From assembly GCA_020060215.1 (NCBI GenBank), contig JAGVAP010000022.1:59164-123163 (forward strand): a DNA stretch of 64,000 nucleotides, written 5' to 3'. Below the pieces are notes generated by a model, which worked only from the letters and a program-made list of their open reading frames with translations, did no database searches and was not told where the DNA came from. Each line of letters opens with the position of its first letter. Position 1 is the first letter of the stretch. The stretch is from Deltaproteobacteria bacterium. GTDB taxonomy: Bacteria; Desulfobacterota; DSM-4660; Desulfatiglandales; HGW-15. The translations under genes were made by a program, and so were the position numbers. Shown here piece after piece: positions 25,909 to 33,823 of the stretch.

Positions 25909-26787
25909 CTATCTCACCTTGTAGTTTAGTGTCTTTAATTGGTTGTTCCTCAAAACCGAGATTGAAAAAAAGCTGCTGTCCTTAAGGGCGTTATAAAGCT
26001 TCATGACATCCTCGGGTGAACGAATATCCTGCCCGTTTACGCTCTTGATCACGTCGTCGTTTTGAAACCCCATGGTCTTCAGCATACTTCCTTCTTTCAG
26101 ATTGCTGATCTTGAATCCCTGAGGTTTCCCGTCTTGGATGAACGGCCTTATCCTCACGGTGGTCAGGATCTTCGGAAGATCGTTCACACTTTGGGTCACA
26201 AATTCCTTGCTGATCTTGAATGTATCTCCGTCACCCTGAGCTTTAGCGGGTTTTTGTTTGGATAGGTTCTCGGCTCTGATCCTTTCAATCCCCATGACCA
26301 GGAGCTCGTCTTTTCCGTTGAAATTGAGCACCAGCTTGTTCCTGAGGATCAATACAACCTTTGCCCCACTGTAAACCGATCCGGCGGTTACCTTTTCCTC
26401 CTTGTTGCTCTGGTTGTCCCGGATGATCGCCCACGAATCGCCGCCCTCATTAATCACAGTGCCCACGAGTGTGCAATTCAAGGAGGTGAGGGCGAGGTCG
26501 TCCAGGTTGGCCAGCAGATCCTTCTCCTTGGCCTGACTGCTCTCGTCCTTCTTTACAGGGATGAGTCCTCTTTCCAGTAAGGCTCTATATTCTTTCACTG
26601 TGGCGGATTGCGTGGACTTCGGCTGGACGGTTGAAGCCTGATCTCTCCATTGAGGGGCATATCTCGCAAGCTTGAGGTCCGTGAAGAAGAGGAAAACATT
26701 GCTCGCAAAGTAGACACCGGCAGTGATCAGAAGAAGCCAGTAGACTAGTTTTAGATTTTTGTAGTTCAATAATCTCACTGCGGCCAT
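25909..26787 (-). CDS. gspC: Type II secretion inner-membrane protein GspC
   Basis: Links the inner-membrane platform to the secretin. The 292-residue protein has one N-terminal membrane helix (LVYWLLLITAGVYFASNVF, about 14-32), a homology region that binds GspD (about 95-175; LTSLNCTLVGTVI, DSWAIIRDN), and a C-terminal PDZ-like domain (about 205-290; GFKISNLKEGSM, GFQNDDVIKSVNGQDIRSPE) that may bind cargo. It is followed at once by gspD. A 430-bp gap with a large inverted repeat separates it from gspN upstream, so gspCDE may have its own promoter. Confidence 0.95.
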   Translation of the reverse strand: MAAVRLLNYKNLKLVYWLLLITAGVYFASNVFLFFTDLKLARYAPQWRDQASTVQPKSTQSATVKEYRALLERGLIPVKKDESSQAKEKDLLANLDDLALTSLNCTLVGTVINEGGDSWAIIRDNQSNKEEKVTAGSVYSGAKVVLILRNKLVLNFNGKDELLVMGIERIRAENLSKQKPAKAQGDGDTFKISKEFVTQSVNDLPKILTTVRIRPFIQDGKPQGFKISNLKEGSMLKTMGFQNDDVIKSVNGQDIRSPEDVMKLYNALKDSSFFSISVLRNNQLKTLNYKVR

Positions 26788-26947
26788 GATCGTTCCTCAA
26801 ATCGGAAGAGACTGCCGTGTACGTGCGGTCGTGTACGTGTACGGTAAGATTGAGAGTCCTTTCGTGTTCAGGTATACGTCACACGAAAACGTTTCAGTCA
26901 TTCTGATTGGTCATTTATCCTGGCGTTGCACATATCGGGTACCTTCG

Positions 26948-27045
26948 TAGGATGGGTGGAGCGCAGCGAAACCCATCCATTCGAGCGATTGAACATGCCG
27001 CAAACCTCAAAACTGATGGGTTTCGCTGCGCTCCACCCATCCTAC
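26948..27045. repeat. Perfect 31-bp inverted repeat (GGATGGGTGGAGCGCAGCG type)
   Basis: The arms at 26948-26978 and 27015-27045 are exact inverse copies (both begin GTAGGATGGGTGGAGC when read outward in), with a 36-base loop. This sequence type (hairpin around GCGCAGCGAAACCC) is scattered in many proteobacterial genomes. The rest of 26788-27216 holds no gene that I can support. Confidence 0.8.
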
Positions 27046-27216
27046 AGGAATTCACTGGCAGTGAGATCGACAGGGGCAATGCTCGGTATTCATTCCTGAC
27101 AATATTCCTCCACAATTCATGGCAGCCTCCGCATTTGCGAAGACGACATTGCCCTTATGCAACTATGAGATTCACTTTATTTCGTGCTTCATTGGTTGGT
27201 GGAGCAAACCTCCGCA

Positions 27217-28101
27217 TCAATTTTTAGTCCACGCCATGGTTGGCTGCTTTATGGTTCCTCCTATCTTCAGCACAATTTCTTTCCCCCCCTCCTTGACCTT
27301 TGAGAGGAGCGGGCCTGCAAAGGGATTCTTCTCTAAAAGGGGACCGGGTTTCATGCGCGCCGTAAGATCGAGCACACTGTCGCTGACCCTCTTGTTCAGA
27401 TTGACTTGCCCGGATAGCGTCCCTGAAAGCATAGGACCGTCCATCTCTCCCTTTTCCAGGAGCAAACGGCCGTCGCTTACCTTGACGGGGATGCGAACCG
27501 ATTCGAAGGGGACTGCCTTCAAATCTGCCATGTCCATGCGTGTATCTACTGAGCCATTTCTAAGCAGTAGTAGGCCCTCACCCATGAAAGTACTCAGTTG
27601 ACCAGGATCTCCCTTGAACTTCAATTGTCCAGAGGCCGTTCCTTTCACTTCTCTGCCTGATAAAGATGCAAGTCCAATGCCTCCTACGTCGACTTCCGAG
27701 AGCTTCACTTCCAGGGAAACACTCCGCCCCAGAAGAGGCATACCCACACTTCCTTGAATTCTTCCCCCTTGGGCGAGAGGCCGAATATCGAAAGAGAGGG
27801 GCAACCGGCCGGTAACCAATCCGAAGAGGTTCGCATTCAAGTCGATCCTCTCCATCTGACCTGTTGCGGACCGGTCTCCTCCTGAATAGACATAAGATAC
27901 ATTTTCAAGCCTGAATCCTGTCGGTAAAGACATAGCCGCCCGCTCTATCTTTAGAAGAAGTCGGCCCTTGGAGGTCCTCTCGGTACAATAGGAGATCATG
28001 TTGCCTATCGGCAGTCGCGAGAGCGTGAGGCCCACAAAGAGAAGGAGCGCGTAGGCCACGGCGGCGGAGAGGAAGTAGGTTTTTTGGTTTATACGAACCA
28101 T
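27217..28101 (-). CDS. gspN: Type II secretion protein GspN
   Basis: A 294-residue protein with one N-terminal membrane helix (residues about 9-28) and a large periplasmic part rich in beta strands, with AsmA-like repeats (LSGTLSGQVNLNKRVSDSVL, LPLSFDIRPLAQGGRIQGSV). This is the pattern of the GspN family that is found in deltaproteobacterial type II systems, where its task is unclear. It sits between gspM and gspC in the same direction. The gap to gspM consists of GGAATAGTGGAATAATGG repeats. Confidence 0.85.
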   Translation of the reverse strand: MVRINQKTYFLSAAVAYALLLFVGLTLSRLPIGNMISYCTERTSKGRLLLKIERAAMSLPTGFRLENVSYVYSGGDRSATGQMERIDLNANLFGLVTGRLPLSFDIRPLAQGGRIQGSVGMPLLGRSVSLEVKLSEVDVGGIGLASLSGREVKGTASGQLKFKGDPGQLSTFMGEGLLLLRNGSVDTRMDMADLKAVPFESVRIPVKVSDGRLLLEKGEMDGPMLSGTLSGQVNLNKRVSDSVLDLTARMKPGPLLEKNPFAGPLLSKVKEGGKEIVLKIGGTIKQPTMAWTKN

Positions 28102-28289
28102 CAGTCTGCCTGGGACATTGGAATAATGGAATAGTGGAATAGTGGAATAATGGGTACGAAGCCGAAATCAAAGAGGTAGCGTATGTCTGTATCCTCTCCC
28201 AATATTCCATCATTCCAGTATTGCATCACTCCAGCCTTCTCTTCCCATCATTTCAACATTCCAATATTCCGGTCTTCATTTCCCGATCT
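28102..28289. repeat. GGAATAATGG repeats in both orientations between gspM and gspN
   Basis: 28118-28152 contains GGAATAATGGAATAGTGGAA units and 28200-28276 the inverse ATTCCATCATTCCAGTATTG units, so that the region can form a long foldback. No gene is seen. Confidence 0.7.
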
Positions 28290-28862
28290 TCACTTCATCT
28301 CGGTTACCGCCGGCTGCAATATCAAGCTCAGGTACTCACCGTCCTTCCTGGCCGACAGTCTCTTGATGTAAATCCCGCGTCCGAAGGACTGGATCTTTCC
28401 AAGATATTCGGTGAATTCTTTCAATGTGACCCGGCCCAGCTTGACTTCCACCCATTTCTCGTCCCTTGTCGGGTCCAGCTGCATGCTGCCCGGCCTCATG
28501 TACTCAATCTTATCCATGAGGCCGCTCTCTGTCGCGAACTTCTCCAGGACCGAAAAGAGGCTGAAAGGACCGCCACCCGATCCGGAACTCTCACTCCTTT
28601 CGGCTTCCAGGTTCTTGTACTTGGAGGCGATGGTGTTCAGTTCAATCAGATCACGCTCCCGGCTCTTGATGGAGCCATTGAGACGGTTGAGCCGGCCCTG
28701 GGTGGGTATGAAGACGAGTTCCAGGAGGAGGAAGAGGACAACGGCAGATGCCCCTACGACTGCGATGATCTGCTCTCTTCCGGAGAGCGCATGGAATTTA
28801 TCCTGCAATGCGGATAGTGATCTTGAAATCCACATCCTGGCTGTCGCTGCGCGTTTTTGCAT
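28290..28862 (-). CDS. gspM: Type II secretion protein GspM
   Basis: A 190-residue inner-membrane platform protein. There is a short cytoplasmic N-terminus, one helix (IIAVVGASAVVLFLLLELVF, about 29-48), a coiled coil and a ferredoxin-like periplasmic domain (KEFTEYLGKIQSFGRGIYIK). It overlaps the end of gspL by 65 bases if ATG 28862 is used; Met10 (28835) is an alternative that still overlaps. The order gspL-gspM is that of known systems. Confidence 0.88.
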   Translation of the reverse strand: MQKRAATARMWISRSLSALQDKFHALSGREQIIAVVGASAVVLFLLLELVFIPTQGRLNRLNGSIKSRERDLIELNTIASKYKNLEAERSESSGSGGGPFSLFSVLEKFATESGLMDKIEYMRPGSMQLDPTRDEKWVEVKLGRVTLKEFTEYLGKIQSFGRGIYIKRLSARKDGEYLSLILQPAVTEMK

Positions 28863-30231
28863 TGCTGATGTTCACCTCAGGGAAATCCCGGGACTTGGAA
28901 AGCAGTTCCTGAATCACATTCACGGTCTTGAAAGAATCGGTTCGCCCGTCGATCTCAAGTCTTCCACGCTCCCAGTAAAGATTCACAGCCTGGAAATAGA
29001 CCTCTTTGGGGATGATTCTGCTCATCAGGTCCAGGATTTCGAGCACGGAAGTGGTTGAGACTGGACTGGCGCCCACCAGTTCCGACCTCCTTGTCTCGAA
29101 CAGACTCCTGGCCTGTTTCACCTCATCAACGACCCTGGTTACCTGCGGGAAGGTGGTAGAAAAAACTCTTCGGATTTCAGAGCCCAAGAAGTTGTCCCTT
29201 TTCTGCATGGCAAAGATCTCGAGCCACGATGAAACGAGAAAAGCAAAGAGAAAACAGACCACCACCGACGCGGCCCACTTGAAGTATGTCCTGCCCGAGG
29301 CCAGTGCGTCGGGACCGGCAAACTCTTCCTTGTAGAAGTCGAAAAGCTTTATCCCCTTCTTCCACCGGGCGGTCCCGAGAATGGAAGCATATTTGTTCAG
29401 GTCGGCCTTCTGGTCGACGATCTCGGATTCCCTTGTCGACGGGGGTTGATCGATGAAATGAAAGCCTACACCTTCATCCAAGGCGTGGATCAGGTCTTTT
29501 TGCCCAACCAGACTACCGGATAAATAGACCCTATTCAGATCGAAGCGGGACCGGGCACTGAAGGATAGAAGCGTTCTCTTGATTTCGCCTGCGAGGGGCC
29601 TTACATCTTCACGCTTGTATTCACCCGAGCTTTTCGAGAGATGCTTTACACCGATCGGTATTTCCCTGACCAGGATCGGTACCCGATGGGAGTAGAGCAC
29701 AAAGAGTGTTTGAGTCAACCCCGCGTCCATCACCAGGGCTTCATTGTCGTCGATGAAGTAATTCCCTAGACTGGAAACGTCGGTAGTGATGCCGATGATG
29801 CTCAGCCCCGACTCCTCGGCGGACCGGATCCTTTGCTGGAGAACATCCCTGCGGGCTATGGCCACCAGGAAGCTCTTCCTGCCGGGTTCCCCTGAAATGC
29901 TCTCGATGGGATCGACGAGGTATTGGGCGGGAGGAAACTCATCGGCGGTTTCGAACCGGATGGCTTCGGCAACCTTCTTCGAGGATGTGAAGGGAAAGGC
30001 AAAATCCCTGTAAACGACATCTCCGCCGCCGATCACCAGCAGAGTTCGGCGTGTCCCGGGGATCTTCTCCTCGATGAGTCTCTTGAGGCGAGCTTCCATC
30101 TGCACGGTTGCATCCTGTTCAGCCTGCAGATGCCATATCCGCTGAACCAGACTGGTGCCGTTCTGCTGCCTGATTTGGGCAAGTTTGACTTCCTCGGAAG
30201 AGAGAGTCAGTGCAATGAAGGACCCGTTCAT
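28798..30231 (-). CDS. gspL: Type II secretion protein GspL (PilM/PilN-like)
   Basis: A 477-residue platform protein. Residues 1-280 form an actin-like cytoplasmic domain that binds GspE (IALTLSSEEVKLAQI, VIGGGDVVYRDFAFPFTS); a membrane helix (AASVVVCFLFAFLVSSWLEI, near 310-330) is followed by a coiled coil and a small periplasmic ferredoxin-like domain like that of PilN. It is translationally close to gspK (two bases between stop and start) and overlaps gspM. Confidence 0.92.
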   Translation of the reverse strand: MNGSFIALTLSSEEVKLAQIRQQNGTSLVQRIWHLQAEQDATVQMEARLKRLIEEKIPGTRRTLLVIGGGDVVYRDFAFPFTSSKKVAEAIRFETADEFPPAQYLVDPIESISGEPGRKSFLVAIARRDVLQQRIRSAEESGLSIIGITTDVSSLGNYFIDDNEALVMDAGLTQTLFVLYSHRVPILVREIPIGVKHLSKSSGEYKREDVRPLAGEIKRTLLSFSARSRFDLNRVYLSGSLVGQKDLIHALDEGVGFHFIDQPPSTRESEIVDQKADLNKYASILGTARWKKGIKLFDFYKEEFAGPDALASGRTYFKWAASVVVCFLFAFLVSSWLEIFAMQKRDNFLGSEIRRVFSTTFPQVTRVVDEVKQARSLFETRRSELVGASPVSTTSVLEILDLMSRIIPKEVYFQAVNLYWERGRLEIDGRTDSFKTVNVIQELLSKSRDFPEVNISNAKTRSDSQDVDFKITIRIAG

Positions 30232-30233
30232 CC

Positions 30234-31226
30234 CTATGTTTCCTGCCAGAATATGATGAATGCCGCAGAATCGGCCGCAGATCCGGAAGGTCTGGAAATC
30301 ACGGCCTTGATTTCCTTCACGCTCTCTCTGAGAGTGACCTTCATATTGACCGAAAACCTGCTGGAAGAAACGGTCATGGCCTTCTCAGGGAGGGCCGTCC
30401 CGTAGGGCCATACCCGCTTGTACCAGTTTTTATCAGCAAGAGCCCATCGATTCGCCTCGTCTCTTCGAAACTTGTCCATTTCAAGCGCAATATCCTCGGT
30501 CATTTCTTCCGAGAGGGACATCAGAATGGGAACGGGCGCCGTATTGATGTTGATTTCGGCTCCTCCGAAAACGGTAAAATAGGAATGGATCCCTTCTCTC
30601 CTCCCTTCACCGTAAAAAACCTCCTTGGTCATGCCGTTGATGAGGAGCATCTCCTCGAGTGTCTGGAGTGGACCATTCTTGCAGAGGTATCCCCGGCCTC
30701 TATAGATGGTGTCCTCCGCTCCGAAGATGCCGGTCACTTCATCATCCTTGTCGATCCAGTCTTTGACCCCGTGAATGATCGCGTTGACCTGATCATTGGT
30801 CAGGCCGAACTGCGGCTGTTTCAGCAATCTATCCCAGAGCAGTCTTTGCGTTTCGTTGAATTCTCCGTTCTCGCCAAGGAGGCTGTTCACGTTGATCTTG
30901 CTGCACTCGTCATGGATCACCCCCGCCAGCCTCCCTTCCTGCAGGGCGGCGCTTGCGGAATCGAAATATGCCCGGCTCTTTGCCCACTCCTCAAGAAGGG
31001 TGTCTCCCTTGGAGTACATTCCCTCCAGCATCAGAAGGTCCTTGACTGCATTGACACCAGAAATGGCCAGATAGGTAATCTTCTTTTCATCGCTGAAATT
31101 CTTCGAGACCTCGATCTCTGCGACAGCGGTCCGGTTGAACTCCACAACGACCGCCACCACAAGAGCGACGATCATGAGGGTGGTGATCAGTGCAATGCCC
31201 TCTTTGCGTTTCAGGTAGTCCCGCAT
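30234..31226 (-). CDS. gspK: Type II secretion minor pseudopilin GspK
   Basis: A 330-residue tip pseudopilin. The N-terminal class III-like signal is MRDYLKRKEGIALITTLMIV; cleavage is expected after Gly in KEG/IALIT. GspK commonly lacks Glu5 of other pseudopilins, in line with its place at the tip. A large inserted domain (about 110-230; INVNSLLGENGEFN and the helix-hairpin-helix-like region) is typical of GspK. It is followed by gspL. The region upstream (31227-31337) contains GCTGATTGC/CAGCGACTAGC repeats. Confidence 0.93.
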   Translation of the reverse strand: MRDYLKRKEGIALITTLMIVALVVAVVVEFNRTAVAEIEVSKNFSDEKKITYLAISGVNAVKDLLMLEGMYSKGDTLLEEWAKSRAYFDSASAALQEGRLAGVIHDECSKINVNSLLGENGEFNETQRLLWDRLLKQPQFGLTNDQVNAIIHGVKDWIDKDDEVTGIFGAEDTIYRGRGYLCKNGPLQTLEEMLLINGMTKEVFYGEGRREGIHSYFTVFGGAEININTAPVPILMSLSEEMTEDIALEMDKFRRDEANRWALADKNWYKRVWPYGTALPEKAMTVSSSRFSVNMKVTLRESVKEIKAVISRPSGSAADSAAFIIFWQET

Positions 31227-31337
31227 TCTTACTCTCGCGAGGGAATCGAGCCATGCAATCAGCGACTAGCTGTCAGCGGTCAGCAAAAGATCGACGTTCT
31301 TCAGATAGCTGAGAGCTGAAGGGTGAAAGCTGACAGC

Positions 31338-31994
31338 CTACGGGCGGACAACCGACCGAACCATGGTCACAAACTCTTCCCTCTCCCCATCCATTTTCAA
31401 CGTGAGACTCACCACTACGGCTTCAGGCACGCCGTCAGTTAAGTTGTGCTTTGTACCATTGTTGCCTACGAATTCCAAACGAAAATTTTCAACGTTCCTG
31501 CATACGGGGATCTCGCTCCCGCCCTCCTGGTAAGGGGGGATTGGCGGGTATTCGGAACGTCGCCAGAGGGAGTAGAGGGGGTTGTCCTGATTCTTCGTAA
31601 CTTTGTATCCGACCTCGGACAGGAACGGGTTCCGCGCGATCCCGATCGGAAGGCTGTGGGTGGTGACGAAGTCCATCCTTGTGACTTCTTCGTCATCTGG
31701 AGAAGTGGCCGTAACCCCTTTGAAGAAAACCTTCCCCTCTGCCTCGGACAGGGGTATGAACCCCCGGATATCGGCACAGATCAGGTCCATCAAAGCTCTT
31801 CCCGTCTGGTAGACTTCGGCCTTCTTCGAGGCATCAGAAGAGCTTGACATCATGCCTGTGAAGACTCCCAGGAGGGTGCCGAGGATGAGCCCGATCATGG
31901 TGATGGCAATTAGGATTTCAAGAAGCGTAAATCCACTTCTCGCGCGGAGACGCAGAGACGCAGAGTGTAACTTTATGTTTTTGTGATCCTTCAT
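31338..31994 (-). CDS. gspJ: Type II secretion minor pseudopilin GspJ, leader made of a repeat
   Basis: A minor pseudopilin (218 residues from the chosen start) with the prepilin motif G/FTLLEILIAITMIGLILGTL. I chose ATG 31994, which has GAGGTG seven bases upstream; a GTG at 32003 is three codons earlier. The leader is 21 residues, with HSASLRLRARS just before the Gly; this stretch, as well as the ribosome-binding site, is encoded by a family A repeat (31938-32022). A second in-frame insertion gives YPPIPPYQEGG near residue 150, which matches the AATCCCCCCTTACCAGG palindromic repeat. Such a proline-rich piece is not normal for GspJ and probably forms a surface loop. Confidence 0.9.
   Translation of the reverse strand: MKDHKNIKLHSASLRLRARSGFTLLEILIAITMIGLILGTLLGVFTGMMSSSSDASKKAEVYQTGRALMDLICADIRGFIPLSEAEGKVFFKGVTATSPDDEEVTRMDFVTTHSLPIGIARNPFLSEVGYKVTKNQDNPLYSLWRRSEYPPIPPYQEGGSEIPVCRNVENFRLEFVGNNGTKHNLTDGVPEAVVVSLTLKMDGEREEFVTMVRSVVRP
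31516..31560 (-). repeat. AATCCCCCCTTACCAGGAGGG repeat inside gspJ
   Basis: The plus strand reads CTCCTGGTAAGGGGGGATTG here; in the gspJ frame it gives IPPYQEGG. It resembles the AAATCCCCCTTTGG repeat in gspD and keeps the frame open. Confidence 0.6.
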
Positions 31995-32022
31995 TCTCAG
32001 CACCTCAGCGTCACTGCGCGAG
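31938..32022. repeat. Family A element at the gspJ start
   Basis: TTCTCGCGCGGAGACGCAGA (31938-31957) and the inverted TCAGCGTCACTGCGCGAGG (32004-32022) bound an 85-bp unit. It covers the ribosome-binding site, start codon and leader of gspJ. A single end in the same orientation as the right one is found at 32129-32154, 20 bases after the gspI stop. Confidence 0.75.
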
Positions 32023-32174
32023 GATCCTCCCTAATGGAATTTCTGGGAATGCACCGAAAATTTCATGCCACGCGGCTTAGCCGCCGTGAAGAGGGGCCTG
32101 CCATTGGTTGGTTTTCAGTTAGTATACCCTGCGTCTCAGCGTCACTGCGCGAAAACTATTCGTCTTTGTTATTC

Positions 32175-32663
32175 TCAGTTTTTGAGGCCCTGCAATTTGG
32201 CCATAGCGGCTTTGTCGGCCATGTATTCGGTCAACTCGAATTCGCCGGCCTTTCCTCCATGCCTGTTTCGCACATGGACCGTCACCATCTTCCAGAACTC
32301 AGTCGGCGTATCTTCGACCCGGAGCTCCCAGATATAGTCCGGAGCGAGCTCGCCGAAGTCCCCGGACGGCAAGCCGGCTTTCTCGAGTCCGAGCATCTCA
32401 ATCTCGGTCATCTTGTACTGGGCAAGCTCGGCGGACTTGGTGTGGATCCTGGTCGAGATGAGAACCCCCATGGAGTCGGAATGGAGCCTGAGAGCGGCGG
32501 CAAATGCGGTTGCGAGGATGGCGAGGGAGACCATGACTTCAAGAAGAGTGAACCCCTGATGAAATTTTTGAGGTACCAAAAATTTCATATAACGAGGCCG
32601 CGCCCCTGAAATTGGGTGTTTTTTCCTGGCGCGGGGAAGGCTGAAGGCGCTTTGTTCCCTCAT
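32175..32663 (-). CDS. gspI: Type II secretion minor pseudopilin GspI, leader made of a repeat
   Basis: A minor pseudopilin of 162 residues from ATG 32663 or 137 from ATG 32588. The processing site is QG/FTLLEVMVSLAILATAF with Glu at +5 and an N-terminal hydrophobic helix. The region before the Gly (HPISGARPRY and MKFLVPQKFHQ) is encoded by a hairpin repeat (32549-32621) that also encodes the leader of GspH. The ATG at 32588 is the first base triplet of the hairpin arm, so the repeat itself may provide the start. The mature part is normal. Confidence 0.9.
   Translation of the reverse strand: MREQSAFSLPRARKKHPISGARPRYMKFLVPQKFHQGFTLLEVMVSLAILATAFAAALRLHSDSMGVLISTRIHTKSAELAQYKMTEIEMLGLEKAGLPSGDFGELAPDYIWELRVEDTPTEFWKMVTVHVRNRHGGKAGEFELTEYMADKAAMAKLQGLKN
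32549..32621. repeat. Family H repeat part (hairpin plus GGGGCGNGGCC end) in the gspI leader
   Basis: ATGAAATTTTTG (32559-32570) pairs exactly with CAAAAATTTCAT (32577-32588), loop six bases. The end part GCCCCTGAAATTGGGTGTT (32602-32620) is the TIR-like end shared with 33421-33447 and 33647-33670. Confidence 0.75.
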
Positions 32664-32786
32664 CAGGCGGTCGCTCCGTTCTCACTCTTCATAGCGGCGT
32701 AGCCGCATCCTTTGAAAGCTCGACGAGATCTCATGGACAAACAACCACCTGCAGGTCATACCTTGGACATAGGATCATCTCAACAT

Positions 32787-32884
32787 CCAATTCAAGCGGC
32801 GTAGCCGCATGATGAAATCCTGCTCAGCGGGGTTTCATGGCGGAGCCGCGCTGCATAAAATCCGGCGCTGTTGGCCGGATTTTA
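32787..32884. repeat. Family H repeat with two hairpins overlapping the gspH stop
   Basis: The end motif AATTCAAGCGGCGTAGCCGC (32789-32808) is followed by a hairpin (ATGAAATCCTGCT/AGCGGGGTTTCAT, 32812-32838), GCGGAGCCGC, and a second hairpin TAAAATCCGG/CCGGATTTTA (32856-32884) that includes the gspH stop codon (TAA, 32884-32882). The rest of the gspH-gspI gap (32664-32786) has GCGGCGTAGCCGC at 32694-32706 and nothing else recognisable. Confidence 0.7.
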
Positions 32885-33472
32885 TTTGTATTCGACATCC
32901 ACATACTCTTCGAAGATAGAAAACCTTCCCGTATAGGCATTCACGATAACCGTGACCACATTTTTGTCCTTGTCCGCGAGGTGGATGATCGTTTCCTCCA
33001 GGGCGCCCTTGGGATTGAAGGTGGAGCTCAGCAGTCCAAGGGACTTCTTTGGCGTGTTTATGTTGGCGGCGTCCAGAAATCTGATCCCCTCCGGCAGCCT
33101 CCTTGGAAGGACCAGAACTCGCTTTGCTTCAGGATTCTCTCCCCTGTCTTCCTGGATTGCATATGCTCCCCAGTAGAGATTCTGGTCAAGGTCAAGGTGA
33201 AGGGTTGTGAATTTGTGGGAGGAAATGCTCTTGGATCTCAGTATATTCACGGCGGACTTGAGGGAACGCACGGCAGTGTTCAGATCGGTCTGAAAGAGGA
33301 AGTTTCCCAGCTTGGGCATGGTTATAAAGAAAAGAATGCCAACCAGGAAGAGGGTGATGGAGAGTTCGATGAGAGTAAACCCGTGATGAAATTCTTGGAG
33401 TACCAAAAATTTCCTATAAGGGGGCTTCGCCCCTGAAATTGGGTGTTCCTTACTATCGCGAGGCAGGTTCAA
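32882..33472 (-). CDS. gspH: Type II secretion minor pseudopilin GspH, leader made of a repeat
   Basis: A 196-residue minor pseudopilin. Processing site HG/FTLIELSITLFLVGILFF, with Glu at +5; the body has the GspH beta domain (TTLHLDLDQNLYWGAYAIQ). The start is taken as TTG 33472, giving a 31-residue leader; its last 23 residues (with HPISGAKPPY and KFLVLQEFHH) come from the same hairpin repeat that forms the GspI leader, with 16 of 23 positions identical between the two. No good ribosome-binding site is visible. The stop TAA is the first triplet of the next hairpin of the same family. Confidence 0.9.
   Translation of the reverse strand: MNLPRDSKEHPISGAKPPYRKFLVLQEFHHGFTLIELSITLFLVGILFFITMPKLGNFLFQTDLNTAVRSLKSAVNILRSKSISSHKFTTLHLDLDQNLYWGAYAIQEDRGENPEAKRVLVLPRRLPEGIRFLDAANINTPKKSLGLLSSTFNPKGALEETIIHLADKDKNVVTVIVNAYTGRFSIFEEYVDVEYK
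33388..33447. repeat. Family H repeat part in the gspH leader
   Basis: GAAATTCTTGG (33388-33398) and CCAAAAATTTC (33403-33413) form an 11-bp stem with one mismatch; then GGGGCTTCGCCCCTGAAATT (33421-33440) and GGGTGTT follow. Confidence 0.75.
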
Positions 33473-33589
33473 ACTCGTACAGACCTATCGTCCTTATGCG
33501 CACTAATAACTGAGCATTCCAATTACAGCCTCACCTGGACTATTTTGTAGACGAGGGCTCACATATGGAATAGGGCCCATTCCAGGCAA

Positions 33590-33667
33590 CCAATTTGAGC
33601 GGCGAAGCCGCGTTGTATGAAATCTCGCTTTAGGCGAGATTTCATTGGGCTTCCCCCCTGAAGTTGG
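33590..33667. repeat. Complete family H element with both ends
   Basis: Left end AATTTGAGCGGCGAAGCCGC (33592-33611), central 12-bp perfect hairpin ATGAAATCTCGC/GCGAGATTTCAT (33617-33645), right end GGGCTTCCCCCCTGAAGTTG (33647-33666). The ends are imperfect inverse copies of each other, each beginning with CCAANTTNAG read inward. This 78-bp unit lies free in the gspG-gspH gap and defines the family best. Confidence 0.8.
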
Positions 33668-33823
33668 GTGTTCCATATTGCCAGATGCCAAGTCCCGCCT
33701 CGGAGTTGAGCGCAATAAGCGATGTTAGAGAAACCCTTCCCAAAAGAAGTCCAGGGAGATGCCCACAGCCACGTTAGTGAAATGAGGGACTTCATAAATG
33801 AAAACATGGGCCCATCAGAGCAA

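Noticed and set aside
26907..27227. Open frame of 106 codons on the plus strand containing RMGGAQRNPS
   Set aside because: It is the translation of the 31-bp inverted repeat; the same peptide appears on the other strand.
33503..33807. Small frames on the minus strand in the gspG-gspH gap
   Set aside because: They consist of family H repeat sequence and have no conserved features.
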